NCBI RefSeq assembly: GCF_051245535.1
Contig: NZ_CP195303.1
Location: 124,001-188,000, forward strand
DNA: 64,000 nucleotides
Reading direction: 5' to 3'
DNA from: Micavibrio aeruginosavorus_D
Lineage (GTDB): Bacteria > Pseudomonadota > Alphaproteobacteria > Micavibrionales > Micavibrionaceae
The notes under the pieces are model-generated. The model was not told the origin of the DNA, did no database searches, and saw only the letters and a list, made by a program, of their open reading frames with translations. How positions within the stretch are numbered: the first letter of the stretch is position 1; each line of letters begins with the position of its first letter. Shown here piece after piece: positions 26,050 through 34,141 of this stretch. The translations under genes were made by a program, and so were the position numbers.

Positions 26050-26949
26050 TTATCCATGATCAACATTTGCGGCAATATGGCGGCCCAACAGGCGGAATTC
26101 CGCCCCCCGCGCGCTGTTTTGCCGCCAGATCAGGCCGATGGTCCGGGTGGGTTGTGGGGCGGTAAATTCATGGATTTCCAGCCCCGCAGGCAGCAACCCG
26201 GCCCGGGCCGCCATGGCGGGTAACAAAGTGTGGCCATAGCCATGCTGGACCATCTGCAACAGGGTTGGCAGGCTGGTGGCGCTGAATCCCTTTTTCGTCG
26301 ACTGTTCCTGGAGCTGGCAGGCCTCCCGCGCATGGTCGCGCAGGCAATGCCCGTCTTCCAACAACAAGATCGTCTGATTTTTCAATGCGCTCAATGCAAT
26401 GCGCGCGGGCAAGGGCGCGGCATGATCCGCCCGGACGAGGACGAAGGGCTCGGAAAATAAATCCATATGCTCCATGCCCAGCGTGTCATAGGGCAGGGCG
26501 ATCAACGCGGCATCGATGTCATTGCGGTCCAGAGCGCTGACCAGCCGGGCACTCATATCCTCGCGCAAATGCAGATCCAGATGGGGGTAGTCCTTGCGCA
26601 GGCTCGGCAAAATATCGGGCAGGAGATAGGGGGCGATGGTCGGGATTACCCCCAGCCGTAAGGCCCCCGTCAACGGCACGCGCCGGGCGCGGGCTTGGTC
26701 GATCAGTTTTTCGGCCTGCTCCACCGTGGCGCGGGCATAGGGCAAAATATCGCGGCCAAAGCCGGACAGGGACACGCGGCGGCTGGTGCGTTCCACAACC
26801 GGCTGACCGAGAATGGCCTCCAGATCCCGAATCCCCGCGCTCAGGGTCGATTGGGTGACGTGGCACATTTTGGCCGCCCGGCCAAAAGACAGGGTTTCGG
26901 ACAATGCCAACAGATATTGTAATTGCCGCAAACTGGGCAGCGCGCTCAT
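26050..26949 (-). CDS. oxyR: LysR-type peroxide sensor OxyR
   Basis: A 299-residue LysR regulator. Residues 1-60 form the winged helix-turn-helix (SFGRAAKMCHVTQSTLSAGI), the rest the ligand domain. The redox pair of OxyR is present: C202 in EDGHCLRDHA and C211, with the same spacing as C199/C208 in E. coli OxyR; the SATSLPTLLQMV segment also matches. Oxidation by H2O2 forms a disulfide and activates peroxide defence genes. It is divergent from ahpC, the expected target, with the likely operator in the 147-base intergenic region. Confidence 0.93.
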   Translation of the reverse strand: MSALPSLRQLQYLLALSETLSFGRAAKMCHVTQSTLSAGIRDLEAILGQPVVERTSRRVSLSGFGRDILPYARATVEQAEKLIDQARARRVPLTGALRLGVIPTIAPYLLPDILPSLRKDYPHLDLHLREDMSARLVSALDRNDIDAALIALPYDTLGMEHMDLFSEPFVLVRADHAAPLPARIALSALKNQTILLLEDGHCLRDHAREACQLQEQSTKKGFSATSLPTLLQMVQHGYGHTLLPAMAARAGLLPAGLEIHEFTAPQPTRTIGLIWRQNSARGAEFRLLGRHIAANVDHG

Positions 26950-26982
26950 TTTTGACCTTTATTTTCAGGGGTTGGGTTTTAT

Positions 26983-27005
26983 CTATCGAAAAAAACGATC
27001 AATAG
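26983..27005. promoter_or_regulatory. putative OxyR operator between oxyR and ahpC
   Basis: CTATCG, seven A, CGATCAATAG: an interrupted dyad (CTAT...ATAG outer, ATCG...CGAT inner) in the divergent intergenic region. The half-sites resemble the ATAG/CTAT elements of OxyR sites, although the spacing does not match the four-element E. coli consensus. Confidence 0.4.
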
Positions 27006-27096
27006 CAATGGAAATTCTCGCTTGATTTCGCAGGCGCGAAAAGGGCATGGTGGCCTCGATTTCAACCCCACCCCTCAACGATGAAGGAACAGCACA

Positions 27097-27660
27097 ATGC
27101 TCGGTATTGGCGATCGTATCCCGGAATTCTCTATCACTGGCGTAAAGCCGAAATTCATGGCGCACGAAGAAAACGGCGTGTCCGCTTTTGAAACCATCAC
27201 GCAGGACAGCTTCGAAGGAAAATGGAAAGTCATTTTCTTCTATCCGAAGGATTTCACCTTTGTGTGCCCGACCGAAATTGTTGAGTTCGCAAAACTGAAC
27301 AAAGAATTTTCTGATCGTGACTGCATCGTTCTGGGCGGCAGCACGGATAACGAATTCTGCAAACTGGCTTGGCGCCGTGAACACAAGGATCTGGCCAATC
27401 TGGATCAATGGAGCTTCGGTGACACCAACGGCTCTCTGGTCGATGGTCTGGGCATTCGTGATTACGAAGCGGGCGTTGCCCTGCGCGCGACATTCGTTGT
27501 TGATCCGCACAACGTGATCCAACATGTAACGGTCAACGGCCTGAACGTTGGCCGTAACCCGAAAGAAACGCTGCGCGTCCTTGACGCCCTGCAAACGGAC
27601 GAGCTGTGCGCATGCAACCGTCCGGTTGGCGGCGACGTTATCGATCTCAAAGCCGCTTAA
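27097..27660 (+). CDS. ahpC: peroxiredoxin AhpC
   Basis: A typical 2-Cys peroxiredoxin of 187 residues that reduces H2O2 and organic hydroperoxides. Peroxidatic C57 lies in FVCPTE after FFYPKDFT; resolving cysteines are C171 and C173 in ELCACNRP. Arg and the Pro/Thr of the active site are in place. It is paired with ahpD 85 bases downstream, which suggests AhpD is its reductant, as in the mycobacterial system, since no AhpF is seen in the window. Expression is probably OxyR-dependent. Confidence 0.96.
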   Translation: MLGIGDRIPEFSITGVKPKFMAHEENGVSAFETITQDSFEGKWKVIFFYPKDFTFVCPTEIVEFAKLNKEFSDRDCIVLGGSTDNEFCKLAWRREHKDLANLDQWSFGDTNGSLVDGLGIRDYEAGVALRATFVVDPHNVIQHVTVNGLNVGRNPKETLRVLDALQTDELCACNRPVGGDVIDLKAA

Positions 27661-27680
27661 TTGATGCTTTGAATCGGTCA

Positions 27681-27712
27681 GGAAGGTTGGTTCATACCTG
27701 CTCCAACCTTCC
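27681..27712 (+). terminator. intercistronic hairpin between ahpC and ahpD
   Basis: A perfect 10-base stem GGAAGGTTGG / CCAACCTTCC with a 12-base loop and no T-run. It may stabilise the ahpC message, or cause partial termination so that ahpC is made in excess of ahpD. Confidence 0.5.
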
Positions 27713-27745
27713 GCATCGGTTCAAACTGTAAATTCAAGGAGCAAG

Positions 27746-28300
27746 ATGATGAGCATTGAAGCCATTCAAAACCTGATCCCCGACTATGCAAAGGACATTC
27801 GCCTGAACCTGTCCACCTTGGCATCGGAAGAAACCCTGAACGACCAGCGTAAATGGGGCACGTTCGTGGCCTGCGCCCATGGGGCCCGCAATGCGGACAT
27901 TATCCGTCTGGTCGAGGCCGAAGCCGCGACGAAATTGTCGCCGGAAGCATTGAACGCCGCCCGCGCCGCCGCTGCGATCATGGCGATGAACAATGTCTAT
28001 TACAAATTCGTGGGCATGTCCGACAACGCTGATTACAAAACCCTGCCGGCGAAGCTGCGCATGAACGTGATTGGCAATCCGGGCGTGGACAAGGTTGATT
28101 TTGAATTGTGGTCGCTGGCGGTGTCCGCCATGAATGGCTGCGGGTTCTGCGTGAATGCGCATGATGCCGTGTTGATGAAAGCTGGCGTGGACAAGGCCGA
28201 AGTTCAAGCCGCTGTCCGCATTGCCGCCGTGATCAATGCCGCTGCCGCCATCGTTGACGGCGTTGCTGCGATGGAACAAGGCTTTGCGAAAGCGGCCTAA
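27746..28300 (+). CDS. ahpD: alkylhydroperoxidase AhpD
   Basis: A carboxymuconolactone-decarboxylase-fold thiol peroxidase of 184 residues. The catalytic CxxC is at C132 and C135 with H139 (NGCGFCVNAHD). In the Mycobacterium system AhpD passes electrons from a lipoyl protein to AhpC; the same pairing is inferred here from adjacency. Two ATG codons (27746 and 27749) could start it; an AAGGAGCAAG site sits just ahead. A strong terminator follows the stop. Confidence 0.93.
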   Translation: MMSIEAIQNLIPDYAKDIRLNLSTLASEETLNDQRKWGTFVACAHGARNADIIRLVEAEAATKLSPEALNAARAAAAIMAMNNVYYKFVGMSDNADYKTLPAKLRMNVIGNPGVDKVDFELWSLAVSAMNGCGFCVNAHDAVLMKAGVDKAEVQAAVRIAAVINAAAAIVDGVAAMEQGFAKAA

Positions 28301-28321
28301 GGTAAAACCATCCCTGAATGC

Positions 28322-28352
28322 AAAAAACCCGCCATCGCTGGCGGGTTTTTTA
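28322..28352. terminator. bidirectional terminator between ahpD and mscS
   Basis: ACCCGCCA / TGGCGGGT stem with a 4-base loop, flanked by six A and six T, lying between the converging ahpD and MscS-family genes. Confidence 0.92.
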
Positions 28353-29702
28353 TTATGATTTGTTATGGATGAAAATTTCACGGTGCGGGTAGGGGATTTT
28401 GATATTGTGCTGATCAAACACATCCCACAGCGCCAGCAGAATTTCGCTTTTAACGCCAGCGGTGCCGTTTTCCGGGTCCGCAATCCAGAAGTTCAATTGG
28501 AAATCCAGTGAATTGTCGCCAAACCCAGTAAACAGGCAGGAGGGCTCGGGAAATTGCAGGACACGGGGGTTCCCGTCGGTCGTGGCTGTGGCCAGTTTGA
28601 TGATCTGGTGCGGGTTGTGGCTGTAATCGACGCCGAACACAACGCTGACCAGGTTTTCGCGACCACCGCGGGACCAGTTGATAACCGGTTGGGTGACCAA
28701 TTGCTCGTTCGGGATCAAATAAGACCGGCGGTCCAGCGTAATCACCTCGGTGCAGCGCGACCCCATCTGCTTCACGGTGCCAATGCCGCCCGTGGATAAT
28801 TCAATCACGTCACCTGGCTGGATGGTGCGATCCATCAGCAACATCATACCGGTAAACAGGTTGGACACACCGCGTTGCAGGCCCAGACCAACCCCGATAC
28901 CCACCGCCCCGGAGAACACGGCCAAGGCCGATAAATTAACCCCCGCCATGGTCAGGCCGATCATGACCGCCAGAATGGTCAGGACGATACGAACAATCTT
29001 CCCGATCAACAGGCGCGAGCCACTGGTCATACCCGGAATATTGATCAGGCGGCGTTCCACGGTGCGTGACATGCTGGACGCGATATAAACCATGATCATG
29101 GTTGCCAGCAGGCATTTCACCACGGTCAGTGCCGTCAACTGGAAATCCCCGATGGTCAGGGATGTGGCATGCAGCATCTCAACCGTGTTGTCGAGGAAGC
29201 CAAAGATGCTGAGCGCCGCAATCGACCATGTGATAAATGCAATCACATTGCGCATGGTCGGATTATGCACGATCTGAACCACCAGCCGGATCACGATCCA
29301 GGCCGCCGTCAGGCGGGTGACGGCATCAACCAAGCCCAGCCGGATATCCGGTACCATCAAGGGCGCGATGGCCAGGCACAGGGACAGCAGGATAAAGATG
29401 CTGACCGGGGCCAGCGATTTACGGATTTTCTGCAATGCGCGTTTGACAATGTTCGGTGCATGCAGGCGGTTGATAATCTGGGCCAGCTTTGCCGACGATA
29501 TTTTGCTGATAATAAAACCAGCCGTGATGGCCGTAATAATAATGGCAACTTCGATCGCGGTGTCCAGTGTCAGCACATTGGTGGTGGTCCAGTCGACCGC
29601 TTGTTCGATCCAGCTTTTCAACGCTTCAGGATCAATGTCAAAAACTTCCGCCGTCAGATCGGTGAGGCTCTCATCGGTGTTTTGGCTGGATGCGGCGGTC
29701 AT
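28353..29702 (-). CDS. MscS-family mechanosensitive ion channel
   Basis: A 449-residue small-conductance mechanosensitive channel. The N-terminal ~250 residues are membrane helices; the pore helix/TM3-like region reads SALAVFSGAVGIGVGLGLQRGVSNLFTGMML (broken: GAVGIGVGLGL then GVSNLFTG), followed by the beta-domain start RTIQPGDVIEL and the family motif RRSYLIPNEQLV. Such channels release solutes on osmotic downshift. It is last in a tetR - unknown - mscS unit; an AAAGGA site lies ahead of its ATG. Confidence 0.93.
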   Translation of the reverse strand: MTAASSQNTDESLTDLTAEVFDIDPEALKSWIEQAVDWTTTNVLTLDTAIEVAIIITAITAGFIISKISSAKLAQIINRLHAPNIVKRALQKIRKSLAPVSIFILLSLCLAIAPLMVPDIRLGLVDAVTRLTAAWIVIRLVVQIVHNPTMRNVIAFITWSIAALSIFGFLDNTVEMLHATSLTIGDFQLTALTVVKCLLATMIMVYIASSMSRTVERRLINIPGMTSGSRLLIGKIVRIVLTILAVMIGLTMAGVNLSALAVFSGAVGIGVGLGLQRGVSNLFTGMMLLMDRTIQPGDVIELSTGGIGTVKQMGSRCTEVITLDRRSYLIPNEQLVTQPVINWSRGGRENLVSVVFGVDYSHNPHQIIKLATATTDGNPRVLQFPEPSCLFTGFGDNSLDFQLNFWIADPENGTAGVKSEILLALWDVFDQHNIKIPYPHREIFIHNKS

Positions 29703-29721
29703 GCGGCGGGTCCTTTAACGC

Positions 29722-30381
29722 TTATGGTTTTGGCAGGCTGGGGCCCGTGGTCGATTGGCGCAGCCGCGCGGCATTGCCACCATCGCGATGGCGCAGGACG
29801 AGGGCGAAAGAACCACCGGCTTCATACGCGCTGGAATAATAACGATCGCGTGCGCTTTTTCCATCTTCATACAGATATTTTGTATCAACCAGTTGCGTAC
29901 CATTGTGTGGCGCGCTGGTTTCTGCAGCCTGTTTCAGGGCGGCGATGAAAGCATGCGTCCGGCGCAAATCACCCGCATCCCGGCTTTTTTGCGCCATGTG
30001 GACCAGATCGCCGATATGGACGTAGCAATGCTCCGGAAAGAACATGTCTTGCTCAGGATAGTTATAAACACCCGGGCGTGGCAGGAAGAACCCAATCTCA
30101 CCGCGCTGCATCCGGGATTGGAAGCGGCTGAGCGTCGTGAAGTAGACGCTGCCACCACTGTCCAGCGGGTTTTCGGTGCGCGGCATGTTTTTGGTCTGTG
30201 CGTTCAGCGCCTTCATAAAATCACCGAGCTGGATAAAGGGAGTCGTTGCCCATTTTTCGTTCAGGCTTTGCAGTTCTTCATTCGTAACCGGGGGCAGGGC
30301 TTGTGGTGTTGCCCGCGCAGGTATCGGCGCGGGGGAAATCCCCAAAACAGCATTAAAAATCTTCGTCAGAAATTTTTTCAT
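29722..30381 (-). CDS. protein of unknown function
   Basis: A 219-residue protein, not recognised. It begins with a short hydrophobic/amphipathic stretch (MKKFLTKIFNAVLGIS) and a Pro/Ala-rich linker, which may be a membrane anchor or weak signal. The C-terminal half is polar, with several His, Tyr and Arg (YVHIGDLVHMAQKSRDAGD, YLYEDGKSARDRYYSSAYEAGG). It lies 2 bases after tetR and 19 bases ahead of the MscS gene, so it is part of that operon. Confidence 0.7.
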   Translation of the reverse strand: MKKFLTKIFNAVLGISPAPIPARATPQALPPVTNEELQSLNEKWATTPFIQLGDFMKALNAQTKNMPRTENPLDSGGSVYFTTLSRFQSRMQRGEIGFFLPRPGVYNYPEQDMFFPEHCYVHIGDLVHMAQKSRDAGDLRRTHAFIAALKQAAETSAPHNGTQLVDTKYLYEDGKSARDRYYSSAYEAGGSFALVLRHRDGGNAARLRQSTTGPSLPKP

Positions 30382-30383
30382 GC

Positions 30384-31049
30384 CTATGCCCCACGGATCA
30401 TATTCAAAACAGTGACCGGATAATCTTCGATAAAGCGGTCATCCAACCCGTCCCGCGTGGTCAGCAGGCGGAAGAACACCGGGCCCATGATCATATCGGC
30501 GGCAATATCCGGGGCGATGACGGCACCGAACTCACCGTTGCGCTGGCCCTGATAGACGAGGTGTTGCAAGGATTGTTTGCGGGCATCCATGTAAAACGCC
30601 TGCAGCAGGGCCATCACACCTTCATCCGCCTGAGCCTCGGCCATGATGTCGGCGATGATGCGGCCATTGCGACCACGCAAATGGCGGATCATTTTATCGA
30701 CCTGCGCCATCAAGGCATCGGTGGTGGTCATTGATACTTCGGTCAAATGCGGCGCGTGCAGGTCCAATTGGTCGGAAAACGCCTCGATCACCACGGCGAC
30801 CTTGTTCGGCCACCAGCGGTAAATGGTGGTTTTGCCCACACCGGCCTTGCGGGCGATCGCTTCGATCGACAAATCACGCAAGGGTGTGTGCAGCATCAGG
30901 CGACGGGTGGCATCCAGAATGGCCTTGCGGGATTCTTCGCTGCGCGGGCGCCCCGATTTCACTGGCGCAGCCATGTTGGGACTGCTCAGTCCGCCATCAT
31001 CCATCGTGGCATCGGTTTGAATCTGGTTCAGGGCATAAGCGTGCGACAT
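30384..31049 (-). CDS. TetR/AcrR family transcriptional regulator
   Basis: A 221-residue repressor-type protein. After an unusually long N-terminal extension (about 33 residues), the helix-turn-helix runs RRLMLHTPLRDLSIEAIARKAGVGKTTIYRWWPNK, split around VGKTTIYRWW, the TetR hallmark. The C-terminal ligand domain resembles TetR_C_11-type domains (FYMDARKQSLQHLVYQGQRNGEF, MIMGPVFFRLL). ATG at 31049 has an AAGGA site six to seven bases upstream; the frame runs to 31208 without it. It heads the operon with the unknown protein and the MscS channel and probably autoregulates. Confidence 0.88.
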   Translation of the reverse strand: MSHAYALNQIQTDATMDDGGLSSPNMAAPVKSGRPRSEESRKAILDATRRLMLHTPLRDLSIEAIARKAGVGKTTIYRWWPNKVAVVIEAFSDQLDLHAPHLTEVSMTTTDALMAQVDKMIRHLRGRNGRIIADIMAEAQADEGVMALLQAFYMDARKQSLQHLVYQGQRNGEFGAVIAPDIAADMIMGPVFFRLLTTRDGLDDRFIEDYPVTVLNMIRGA

Positions 31050-31456
31050 AAGAAATCCTTGGTCCGTCATATATAAGTACAAGAGGTGAAAACGATACGC
31101 CCTGTATCCGATTCTGGGCGAGGGGGCATGAATCCACAGCCACACGGCGGGCGCAAGGGGGCACGGGGAAATCTGCACAGATTCTGTGCTGTGCCCGGAA
31201 ATCGCCACAATTCACCTATTTTCCAGAATAATTTATTGTTGTAACATATTGAAATTACATGAAAATGCCCATCCTGTTTGGCGAGGGCCATGTTTTCAGG
31301 TATAAAAAGGGCCATCGAAGACTGTGCATGGCGTGATGGCCAAACCACTTAGGCGTATTCGACGAGACCATCAGGCGGCGGCCCGCGCGTAATTGAAATA
31401 GCGTAATATACGGACCGCCAAATTGTTAACCAAGAAACACAGGACGTACTCGACAC

Positions 31457-32488
31457 ATGAAAATCTGGTTTATTTACGAGCGTGATCTGAGCAGCCCCGA
31501 AGCGTTTGAAACACTGCGCTATATGGAAGAGGGCAAAAAGCTCGGCCATGAGGTCACCGTCTACAAACCCAACCAGTTCGAAATTCTGGTCGCCGATGGT
31601 GATGCCGAACCCAGCATCCTGATCGACGGCGTCAAAACCGCTTTGCCGGATGTGTGCTTCCCCTATCTGGCGCGCAATGAAAACATGTATTTCTGCATGG
31701 CCGTTATTCGTGAGATGGAACGCCAAGGCGTTTTGGTCATGAATGATGCCGCCACCATCGAATGCGTCTGCGACAAATTGCACACGCACCAGATTCTGGC
31801 CCAACACAACATCCCGACCCCGACCACCATGCTGGCCAAATTCCCGGTCGATGTGAAAATGGTTGAAAAACATCTGGGCTTCCCGGTTGTCGTGAAAACC
31901 GTTCTGGGCACACAGGGCAGCGGCGTTTTCCTGCTGAACAATGAAAATGAATTTACCGACATGATGGCCTTCATCGGTGAAACCAGTTCCGGTGTGCAGT
32001 TGATCATGCAAAAATTTGTGGCCGCATCATCGGGCCGTGACCTGCGTTTGTTTGTGGTCGATGGCAAGGTGATTGGTGCGATGGAACGCCGTTCTGGCAA
32101 TGGCAGCTTCAAAGCCAACTATTCACTGGGTGGATCGGTTGCGAAGTTTGAGCCGGATGCCGAAGCCGAATGGATCGCGGTCAAAACCGCCCGCGCGCTG
32201 GGTGCGGATATTGCGGGTATTGATTTGCTGTTCACGGACGATGGTCATTACACCGTCTGCGAAGCCAACGTGTTCCCAGGCTTTAAGGGTCTGGAACAAG
32301 CGTGCGGCGTCAATATTCCGAAACAGGTTTACGCCGGTATTGAAAATCTGCTGGCCCAGCATCGTGCGGATCGTCGCCCAACGGCGACCGTCAACGTGGG
32401 TGGCGGTGCATCCTTCACCCGCTGGCTGGGCAATGTGCGCAGCATCTTCGACACGAAGAACGCCAAGGCGAAAAAGAAAGCGGCTTAA
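31457..32488 (+). CDS. RimK-family ATP-grasp ligase
   Basis: A 343-residue ATP-grasp enzyme of the RimK/alpha-L-glutamate ligase group, which joins glutamate or another amino acid to a carboxyl group. Seen: CDKLHTHQILAQHNIPTP (start of the central domain), GFPVVVKTVLGTQGSGV (ATP-binding strand-loop), QKFVAASSGRDLRLFVVDG, ERRSGNGSFKANYSLGG and the metal-binding CEANVFPGF near the end. The C-terminus ends in a Lys/Ala-rich tail. The acceptor (ribosomal protein, coenzyme or peptide) is not identifiable; it stands alone with its own terminator. Confidence 0.85.
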   Translation: MKIWFIYERDLSSPEAFETLRYMEEGKKLGHEVTVYKPNQFEILVADGDAEPSILIDGVKTALPDVCFPYLARNENMYFCMAVIREMERQGVLVMNDAATIECVCDKLHTHQILAQHNIPTPTTMLAKFPVDVKMVEKHLGFPVVVKTVLGTQGSGVFLLNNENEFTDMMAFIGETSSGVQLIMQKFVAASSGRDLRLFVVDGKVIGAMERRSGNGSFKANYSLGGSVAKFEPDAEAEWIAVKTARALGADIAGIDLLFTDDGHYTVCEANVFPGFKGLEQACGVNIPKQVYAGIENLLAQHRADRRPTATVNVGGGASFTRWLGNVRSIFDTKNAKAKKKAA

Positions 32489-32505
32489 TAAAAGCTGGAT
32501 TAGAA

Positions 32506-32541
32506 ATAAAAAAGGCGGCTCCAACCGGGCCGCCTTTTTTT
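32506..32541. terminator. bidirectional terminator between rimK-like and lpoA-like genes
   Basis: Stem AAAGGCGGC / GCCGCCTTT with a 9-base loop, with A-runs on the left and seven T on the right, between two converging genes. Confidence 0.92.
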
Positions 32542-32545
32542 ATTT

Positions 32546-33895
32546 TTACTGCACCACGCTGCTTTGCTGGATCGGGCTTTGGAATGTTTTCGGGGCGGGG
32601 TCGACCACCACGATCTGACCGTTGCGATATTCCAAAACGGCCAATCCACGATCCACCAATCCATCCGGGCGGAAACGGAAGATACCGTCCAGACCCGCAA
32701 ACCCGTTCGGGTTCATAATGAAATTCCAGTCAAAGGCGGGCACACCTTGTGTCGCATGGCCATTGCGGGCCAGCACAACGGCCAGCGCGGCGGCATCATA
32801 GCCCAATGTTGCCACGCGCGGCGGTGTCATGCCGTATGCGTTGCGGTATTTGCTGTTGAAGGCGTGCAGCGCTGAGGGCTCCGGCGCGGCAAACCATGCA
32901 CCCTGCAGGTTTTTGTCGGAGGCCAGCGTGACATCATCCCACAATCCCGTGCCAATCCGGCGCACCTGTTGCGGTGGCATGTCGAAATAGGTCAGCAGGT
33001 TGGCCAGTGCCCGCGCATCGGTTCCCCCCGCCGGGATCAGCACAGCCTCGAACGGAGCCGGCGCACCGGACGTGTGGCGTTGATCATACTGGCTGAATTG
33101 TTTCACCGCATCGGTCATGTTTTTATCGCCGGGGGTAAAGCGCATGGATGCCGTGGCCTGCATCCCGACCACCGGGGCGCGGTTTTGGAAGGCGCTATAC
33201 ACCATCTGGCCATATTCGCTGTCGGGGATCATGACGCCAACATTGCGTGTGCCTTGGGTGGCGGCGTAATCAACAACACGCTGAACCTGACCAAACGGCA
33301 TAAAGCCCATCAGGAATGTATTGCCACCCGCCAGCTTCCAGTCCGTCGAAAATCCGATGACGTTCAAATTATATTGTGCGGCGACATTTTTCACCGCGCG
33401 CACTTCATCGGCGAACAGGGGGCCGAGGATCAGTTGCGCGCCATCACGGGCCGCACTTTCAGCGGCGGCGGATGCGCCCTGCGCTGTGCCATGTGTATCA
33501 CGCGGCATCAATTCAAACGCGTCATAACCAACATCGAACAACGCCAGTTGCGCGGCGTTCATAATGGCTTCGCCCACTTCTTTGCCTTGGCCGGACAAAG
33601 GAACCAACAGGGCCACCTTCACTGGCGGCAGGTTTTGCACCGGCATGGCGGCGGGCGGCGGGGTGAATGTTCCGGTGCTGCTGCCCGGCTGGTTCAGCAG
33701 GGCGTCCGTTTGCGGTGTCGTTTGTGTTTGCGCGTTCAGCCATTCATTCCGGGAATCCAATTGGCCGGGGGCTTGGCTGGCCGGGGCCTGCGCCGTTGGG
33801 CGGGTCCATGGGCTGGATGAGGATGACCCACAGGCCGCCAGCAACGTGGCCGCCGTGAAAATCGTGAAAAACAGAACGAAAAAACGCTGAAACAT
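32546..33895 (-). CDS. penicillin-binding protein activator (LpoA-like) lipoprotein
   Basis: A 449-residue lipoprotein: lipobox LLAACG near residue 18-23, a Ser/Pro/Gln-rich linker, then a periplasmic-binding-protein-like domain (KVALLVPLSGQGKEVGEAIMNAAQLALF, split; ILGPLFADEV; VIGFSTDW). This is the family of LpoA/YraM, which activates class A penicillin-binding proteins from the outer membrane. E. coli lpoA also lies next to rsmI and yraN, as here, though transcribed in the same direction there. The Shine-Dalgarno is AAAGGGG. A MITE-like element lies 45 bases upstream of the start. Confidence 0.85.
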   Translation of the reverse strand: MFQRFFVLFFTIFTAATLLAACGSSSSSPWTRPTAQAPASQAPGQLDSRNEWLNAQTQTTPQTDALLNQPGSSTGTFTPPPAAMPVQNLPPVKVALLVPLSGQGKEVGEAIMNAAQLALFDVGYDAFELMPRDTHGTAQGASAAAESAARDGAQLILGPLFADEVRAVKNVAAQYNLNVIGFSTDWKLAGGNTFLMGFMPFGQVQRVVDYAATQGTRNVGVMIPDSEYGQMVYSAFQNRAPVVGMQATASMRFTPGDKNMTDAVKQFSQYDQRHTSGAPAPFEAVLIPAGGTDARALANLLTYFDMPPQQVRRIGTGLWDDVTLASDKNLQGAWFAAPEPSALHAFNSKYRNAYGMTPPRVATLGYDAAALAVVLARNGHATQGVPAFDWNFIMNPNGFAGLDGIFRFRPDGLVDRGLAVLEYRNGQIVVVDPAPKTFQSPIQQSSVVQ

Positions 33896-33940
33896 TTGAA
33901 AAGTCCCCTTTGTGGGAGAGATCGCGGTGTGGCGCGAAGC

Positions 33941-34089
33941 CTAGGGTCTGTACTCAATTCTAGTCTTTTGGCCTGCAAACGGTGTTTTTCTGTGCTTCCG
34001 CTCCTCAAATACATCAATGTATTCTGCGGGGCGGTTCTCGAAAACCATCGTTTTCGGCTCAAAATCCGTCAATTGAGTACAGACCCTAG
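33941..34089. mobile_element. MITE-like element with 19-base terminal inverted repeats
   Basis: The left end CTAGGGTCTGTACTCAATT (33941-33959) is the exact inverse of the right end (34071-34089). The outer CTAG on both sides fits the CTAG target duplication of IS5-type insertions. The 111 bases between carry a small AATACAT/ATGTATT hairpin and no reading frame. It lies in the divergent region of the lpoA-like and rsmI genes. Confidence 0.8.
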
Positions 34090-34141
34090 CACACTCATAA
34101 AGGGCTATAAAGGGCGGGTTTTCTCACTTATATATAGAGGT

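Noticed and set aside
33896..34141. N-terminal extension of rsmI through the MITE
   Set aside because: The MITE sequence gives Cys/Leu/Arg-rich noise; the family begins at LHPVSLPPGLYLVSTPIG, right after ATG 34142.
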